Positions 23,286-27,434 of a stretch of DNA of 27,434 nt are shown here, one piece after another. Under the pieces are notes generated by a model. That model saw only the letters and a list, made by a program, of their open reading frames with translations, was not told where the DNA came from and ran no database searches. Source of the stretch: DALYLB01 sp033763135 (GTDB taxonomy: Bacteria > Acidobacteriota > Blastocatellia > RBC074); assembly GCA_033763135.1 (NCBI GenBank), contig JANRKY010000007.1, positions 1-27,434 on the forward strand, written 5' to 3'. The translations under genes were made by a program, and so were the position numbers. Numbering within the stretch: the first letter of the stretch is position 1; each line of letters starts with the position of its first letter.

Positions 23286-24595
23286 GCCGGAGCCAGCTCG
23301 GCGATGCGGCCCGTGCTGCTGCCGAACGCATCCGCTTCGACGCCCATGCGCTGCAGCATGCTCACGAACAGATTGCTCAGCGGCGTATTGTGATTGCGAT
23401 TGAAGGCGATGTGCTGCCCGTGCTTGAAGCCGCCTCCAGCCAGAATGATCGGCAGATTGGTGTTGTCGTGAATGTTGGCTTCACCCATGTTGCTGCCGTA
23501 CAGAACCATCGTCCGATCCAGCAGACGTTCCCCGCCTTCGGTTTTGCCGGCCAGACGGGTCATCAGTCTGTTCAGCACGGCCATGTGCTGACGGTCGGCG
23601 GCTTCGAGCTGGCGCAGTTTTTTCTCGCTCTGGCCGTGATGGCTTAAACCGTGATAGCTCTCGGTCGTGTCCTGTTGTCCGTCCAGTTTGAAAATGGGCG
23701 TCCAGAAGGCATCGAGCATCAGCGTGACAATGCGCGTGGAGTCCGACTCGAACGCGAGCTGCGCCATCTCCAGCATCAACTCGAACTTTTCAAAGAAGAA
23801 TTTATTCTCCTGAATGGCGGCGGGCGCGGCCTGCGTGGCTTTGGGCAAGGGACGCGATTCCCATTCGCGCGCGGCGGCCAGCCGCTGCTCGACTTCGCGC
23901 ACCGAGGTGAAATATTGATCCAGGCGCGCCTTGTCCGCGCCGCCCAGGGTGCGGCTGAAACGATGGGCCTCGCTGGTCAGCGTGTCGAGAATGCTGCCGC
24001 GTTCTTCCAATCGGCGCAGTTGTCGCTGCACCGCGGCGGCGTCGCCCTGCACAAACATCTTCTGATACAGCGCCGTCGCGCTGTCCTCGGCGGGCAGCAA
24101 CACGCCGTCGCGCGTCCAGGAGAGGCTGCGATTGGCCTTTTCGATGTTGACGCCCAGGTTGAACGACGGGAAGCGCGTCACCTGGCCGAGCTTTTCCGCC
24201 GCGAATTGATCGAGCGAGATCGTATTGCGAAAGCCCGCCTTGAACGCGCCGCGCGCCGAGGTCAGAAAGCAGTTGTCCGTGCTGTGTCCGCTGGTCACGT
24301 TGGGATGCGACAGGCCGCTGAACACGGTGAAATCCTCGCGATGGGGAGCGAGGATCGACAGCAGCGGCGACGCTTCGTAACCGCGCCCGACGCCTTGCGG
24401 AAAGAAATGCTTCGGCAGCACGCCGATGTTGTTGACGATGACCAGCATGCGACGCGGCGCGCCGGCCTCCGTCGCGCGCGCAAAGACCGGCGTCATGCAA
24501 TCCAGCGCGGGCAGCGCCAGCGAAACGCCCAGGCCGCGCAGAAACGTGCGGCGCGCAACGCGCGAAGAAGACGTGTGAATGTGCGGTGCGTTCAT
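23282..24595 (-). CDS. DUF1552 (HXXSHH) protein with twin-arginine signal, second copy
   Basis: A 437-residue paralogue of the 2597-3916 protein. The signature is HGLSHH at residues 315-320, and the twin-arginine signal is ARRTFLRG at 14-21 followed by a hydrophobic stretch. Shared blocks include RRMLVIVNNIGVLP, SGLSHPN, RFPSFNLGVN, LDQYFTSVR and TMVLYGSNMGEAN. The insert between the N- and C-terminal halves differs from the first copy, so the pair is an old duplication. The ATG at 24595 overlaps the stop of the cytochrome gene by four bases (ATGA) and has AGGAGG upstream, showing tight translational coupling. The function is unknown; joint export with its cytochrome partner is inferred. Confidence 0.93.
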   Translation of the reverse strand: MNAPHIHTSSSRVARRTFLRGLGVSLALPALDCMTPVFARATEAGAPRRMLVIVNNIGVLPKHFFPQGVGRGYEASPLLSILAPHREDFTVFSGLSHPNVTSGHSTDNCFLTSARGAFKAGFRNTISLDQFAAEKLGQVTRFPSFNLGVNIEKANRSLSWTRDGVLLPAEDSATALYQKMFVQGDAAAVQRQLRRLEERGSILDTLTSEAHRFSRTLGGADKARLDQYFTSVREVEQRLAAAREWESRPLPKATQAAPAAIQENKFFFEKFELMLEMAQLAFESDSTRIVTLMLDAFWTPIFKLDGQQDTTESYHGLSHHGQSEKKLRQLEAADRQHMAVLNRLMTRLAGKTEGGERLLDRTMVLYGSNMGEANIHDNTNLPIILAGGGFKHGQHIAFNRNHNTPLSNLFVSMLQRMGVEADAFGSSTGRIAELAPA

Positions 24596-27186
24596 TTCGT
24601 GACCTCCTGTTTGCTCTGGCCGGATGGGCCGAGAAAGATTCTGCTTTGCGCCAGCGCGCGCAGCAAATCGCCCGCGCGATACTCGTTTCCGGCACAGGCG
24701 TCGAGGATCGATTCAATCTCCCGGCGATCCCCGAAGCGCACCGGCGTGCCGGTGGCATACACCGTGAATTGATGCAGCAGATTGCGCGCAAGCTGGCGCG
24801 GATCGCTTTTTAAAATCGCCTTGAGCTCGTGAACGTCCTTGAAGCCGCGGCCATCGGCGAGTTGTCCGCTGGGGTCGACGGCATTGGCGATCGTGTAGCT
24901 GAAATCGTGGCCGGAGCGATCGATGCCGCTGATGCGCTGCCCGGCTTCCAATCCGCGATAGCGCGTGCGCCACCGCCCCATGACGTCGAAATTTTCCAAC
25001 GCCAGCCCGACGGGATCGAACCGGGCGTGGCACGAGGCGCAGGCCGCGGATTTCGTGTGCAGCGCCAGCAGATCGCGCATGGATCTGGCGCCGCGAATAT
25101 CCGGTTCCACGGCGGGAACGCCGGGCGGCGGCGGCGGCGGCGGCTGACCGATCAGACGATCCATCACCCAGGCCCCGCGCAGCACCGGCGAAGTCGTGAC
25201 GCCGTTCGCCGTGATTTTCAAGATGGCCCCCTGCGTCAGCAATCCGCCATAAGGCGTCCCCCCGGGCAGCGCGACTTTTCGCAGATTGGAGCCCGCGAGC
25301 GGCGGCAACCCGTAATGCTGCGCAAGGCGATCATTGGCAAAGGTGAAATCGGCGGAGATCAGCGTCGTGGCGGGCAGATTCTCGCGAATCATCGCGGCGA
25401 AAAATGCGCGCGTCTCCAATCCCATGGATTCGACCAGATAATCATCCAGCCGGTATTCGGGATAAAGCCGGATGTCGGGATCATCGCGGCGCAGATCGCG
25501 CAGGCCCAGCCAGGAATCGGTAAAGTGCGTGACGAAGCGCTGAAAGCCGTCCCCGGCGATCAATCGATCCGTCTCGCGGCGCAGCACCGCCGCGTTGCGC
25601 AACTTCCCCTGCCGCGCGAGTTCGAGCAGCGCCGCGTCCGGGCGCGTGTCGGTCAGAAAATGGGACAACCGATTGGCGATGGCAAACTGATCCCTGGCGC
25701 GCACGGGTTCGCGCAGATAGAGAAACAGATCGGAGCATAAAAACGCCTTGTATCCGCTGAGCAGCGCGTCGGCAAGCGACGCGCCGCCATTCAATCGGGA
25801 CAGCGTGAGCTGCTCGAATTTCGCGATGGCCTCTTCCTGCACCGGTTCGCGCGCCGCCTGATCGATGAAGCGGCGCAGCAGGCGTCTGGCATCCTGCGCC
25901 GGATTCGCGGATTTCACCTCGACGCCCAGATCATCGAACAGCACCCGATGCGACGCGGGCGGCCATGTCTCGGGCGCGAGCGGGCCTTCGACTTCCATCC
26001 ACTGAAAGGCGATGCCGGGCTGCCCCCCGTCGGGGAATGGCGGAAAGCGGTACGACCCCGTGATGCCTCGGGCATCCGGTTGCGGCACGGGCAGGCCGAG
26101 CAGACCGTATTCGAGAGTCTGCCCCGCGCCGAGATGCACGATGGTTTCGTAGACGCCGGCGCCCGGCTGATCCTTGGGCTGAATGTCGATGATGCCGCCC
26201 ACCGAACGCACGTCTTCCGCGATGTCGTGATTGGTCGGACGACGCGAACGAAACGTCATCGGCACGGGCAGCGTCGCGGGTTTCAGCACGAAGCCCGGCT
26301 GCTGCAGCACGGCCCGCGCGGAAAAACGCACGCGATACCTGCCCGCGGCGGGCGTCACCAGCTTTTTCGGATAGATCGCGTACGGCCAGCCGGGCGAACG
26401 AAACATCGCCATCTCGACGGTCGGATCGGCCTCCTCGCCTTTTTCGTTGGAGTCAATGCCGACGGAATTGCGGGCAAAAAACATGGACTGCTTTTCGCCG
26501 ACAATCGAGCGGACGAACGACAGCTGTTTCCCGACGGCCCGATATTTCATCGCCGCGGGCGGTTGCGCCGTCTTTGCCATCGCCTGTTGCAGCGCGGCGT
26601 CTGCGGTGTCCAGATACGCCATCAACTGCACGCGGGACATATCCAGCGTGTCCGATACCTTGTTGAAATGGTGCGCTTCGCGATCCGCCGGCAGCAGGTC
26701 GCGGATGTCCAGATGCGGCAACTGCAGCAGGTCGCGGAGGTTCTGTTCGTACTCGTCGCGGTTCAGCCGCCGCAGCGGCCCGCGCCCGGAAGCGATGATC
26801 TCCGCCTGATCCGCCGCGTGGAGCCTGGCGCCGAGCAGTTTCAGCAGCTCCGCGCGCCGCGCCGCCGGAATGCCCGCCGATGCGGGCGGCATCTCCCCTT
26901 TTTCCACGCGGTCGTGAACCCGCGTCCATTGCTCGCGCACCGAACGATCCGACAGGTCGAACGACAGGGCGGCGAGATCGAGCCCGCCGCTGTGCGCTGT
27001 CTTGTCGTGGCATTGGCCACAATGCTGTCGGAGCAGAAGCGCGAGCGGCGCGGGAACGGGAGCCACGACAGCGCGATGGGCATCGGTCGGGTGATTCATG
27101 ACGTAAAACGCCGACACGATGGCGAGAATTGAAAGCGCCAGTTTCAGACAGCGCGTCAGACCCGATGCGGAAGCGTGTTTTTTCAT
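24592..27186 (-). CDS. Exported c-type cytochrome protein with DUF1587/1595/1592/1588/1585 domains, second copy
   Basis: An 864-residue paralogue of the 79-2595 protein. One N-terminal hydrophobic segment (residues 12-30) serves as signal or anchor. Heme motifs are CGQCH (56-60) and CASCH (716-720). RRLNRDEYEQNLRDLL marks DUF1587; FIDQAAREPV onward matches DUF1595; FVTHFTDSWLGLRDL and the YPEYRLDD region match DUF1592; the proline run, VEPDIRGA and second heme mark DUF1588; and QFTVYATGTPVRFGDR marks DUF1585. The start at 27186 has AGAAAGG upstream. Here the cytochrome gene precedes DUF1552, the reverse of the first locus. The substrate or electron partner is unknown. Confidence 0.93.
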   Translation of the reverse strand: MKKHASASGLTRCLKLALSILAIVSAFYVMNHPTDAHRAVVAPVPAPLALLLRQHCGQCHDKTAHSGGLDLAALSFDLSDRSVREQWTRVHDRVEKGEMPPASAGIPAARRAELLKLLGARLHAADQAEIIASGRGPLRRLNRDEYEQNLRDLLQLPHLDIRDLLPADREAHHFNKVSDTLDMSRVQLMAYLDTADAALQQAMAKTAQPPAAMKYRAVGKQLSFVRSIVGEKQSMFFARNSVGIDSNEKGEEADPTVEMAMFRSPGWPYAIYPKKLVTPAAGRYRVRFSARAVLQQPGFVLKPATLPVPMTFRSRRPTNHDIAEDVRSVGGIIDIQPKDQPGAGVYETIVHLGAGQTLEYGLLGLPVPQPDARGITGSYRFPPFPDGGQPGIAFQWMEVEGPLAPETWPPASHRVLFDDLGVEVKSANPAQDARRLLRRFIDQAAREPVQEEAIAKFEQLTLSRLNGGASLADALLSGYKAFLCSDLFLYLREPVRARDQFAIANRLSHFLTDTRPDAALLELARQGKLRNAAVLRRETDRLIAGDGFQRFVTHFTDSWLGLRDLRRDDPDIRLYPEYRLDDYLVESMGLETRAFFAAMIRENLPATTLISADFTFANDRLAQHYGLPPLAGSNLRKVALPGGTPYGGLLTQGAILKITANGVTTSPVLRGAWVMDRLIGQPPPPPPPGVPAVEPDIRGARSMRDLLALHTKSAACASCHARFDPVGLALENFDVMGRWRTRYRGLEAGQRISGIDRSGHDFSYTIANAVDPSGQLADGRGFKDVHELKAILKSDPRQLARNLLHQFTVYATGTPVRFGDRREIESILDACAGNEYRAGDLLRALAQSRIFLGPSGQSKQEVTK

Positions 27187-27291
27187 GAGATGCCTTTCTC
27201 ACTTCGCGATTTGGATTATGATGGGGAGAGTCTGCCACGGTTTGCGATGAGCGCCAATGGCTGCGAAAGATCCTGGAACAGAACGCCGTCC

Positions 27292-27434
27292 TAAATCGGG
27301 CCAGAAACCATTCGGACAAGAAATATCAACCACGGGGGACACGGGGAACACGGGGATCAATAATCATCGAAGCCCCGTGTTCCCCGTGCTCCCCGTGGTT
27401 CAGTCCTTCTGTCCCAATGTTTTTGGGCCCGATT
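27292..27434. repeat. CACGGGG palindromic repeat, copy 2 (reaches window end)
   Basis: It has the same architecture as 23131-23285: AAATCGGGCC, then CATTCGGAC (27309-27317), inner CACGGGG arms, complementary arms around 27373-27400, and a closing half ending TTTTTGGGCCCGATT. The copy probably ends at or just past the window edge. It lies upstream of the second cytochrome gene. Confidence 0.75.

Overview
The window is a high-GC bacterial chromosome segment with 15 intact protein genes, one gene remnant and many intergenic palindromes. I see no rRNA, tRNA, CRISPR array or transposase. The combination of a very large Oar-type TonB receptor, a membrane-bound winged-helix/TPR regulator upstream of it, and two pairs of DUF1552 plus DUF1592-type c-type cytochrome proteins suggests an acidobacterium of the Solibacter/Bryobacter kind. 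That assignment is inference from gene content; Planctomycetes and Verrucomicrobia also carry the cytochrome families.

Region 1 (about 79-8764, all minus strand) reads, in transcription order: 4-hydroxyproline 2-epimerase, D-amino-acid-oxidase-like FAD subunit, small [2Fe-2S] subunit, FAD/[2Fe-2S] subunit, an intergenic palindrome, a DapA-family deaminase, DUF1552, DUF1592-type cytochrome. The first five enzymes reconstruct the pathway trans-4-hydroxy-L-proline -> cis-4-hydroxy-D-proline -> pyrroline-4-hydroxy-2-carboxylate -> alpha-ketoglutarate semialdehyde. The last step, the semialdehyde dehydrogenase, is not in the window. Overlapping stop/start codons tie the first four genes together. 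A near-consensus promoter (TTGACG-N17-TATACA, minus strand, 9014-9042) lies upstream.

Region 2 (9189-15556) holds a membrane-anchored winged-helix/TPR regulator on minus and, across an 834-base spacer, a 1157-residue TonB-dependent receptor on plus that ends in a strong intrinsic terminator.

Region 3 (15557-17603) holds two mobile-type palindromes, a secreted beta-propeller protein on minus (TTG start), and a decayed duplicate of the hydroxyproline locus: a copy of its promoter region (17440-17519) plus about 25 codons of its FAD oxidase subunit (17292-17368).

Region 4 (17604-22977, plus strand) is a catabolic-looking run: DUF3237 protein, metal-dependent amidohydrolase, GlcD-type FAD dehydrogenase, and a secreted glycosidase-like protein. 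Region 5 (23282-27186, minus) is a second DUF1592/DUF1552 pair in the opposite gene order, bracketed by two copies of one palindromic repeat.

The most interesting items are the ghost duplicate of the hydroxyproline promoter and oxidase, the shared operator-like box over the -10 element of both promoters, the pairing of hydroxyproline catabolism with an exported cytochrome pair, and the repeat found in front of both halves of the hydroxyproline cluster.
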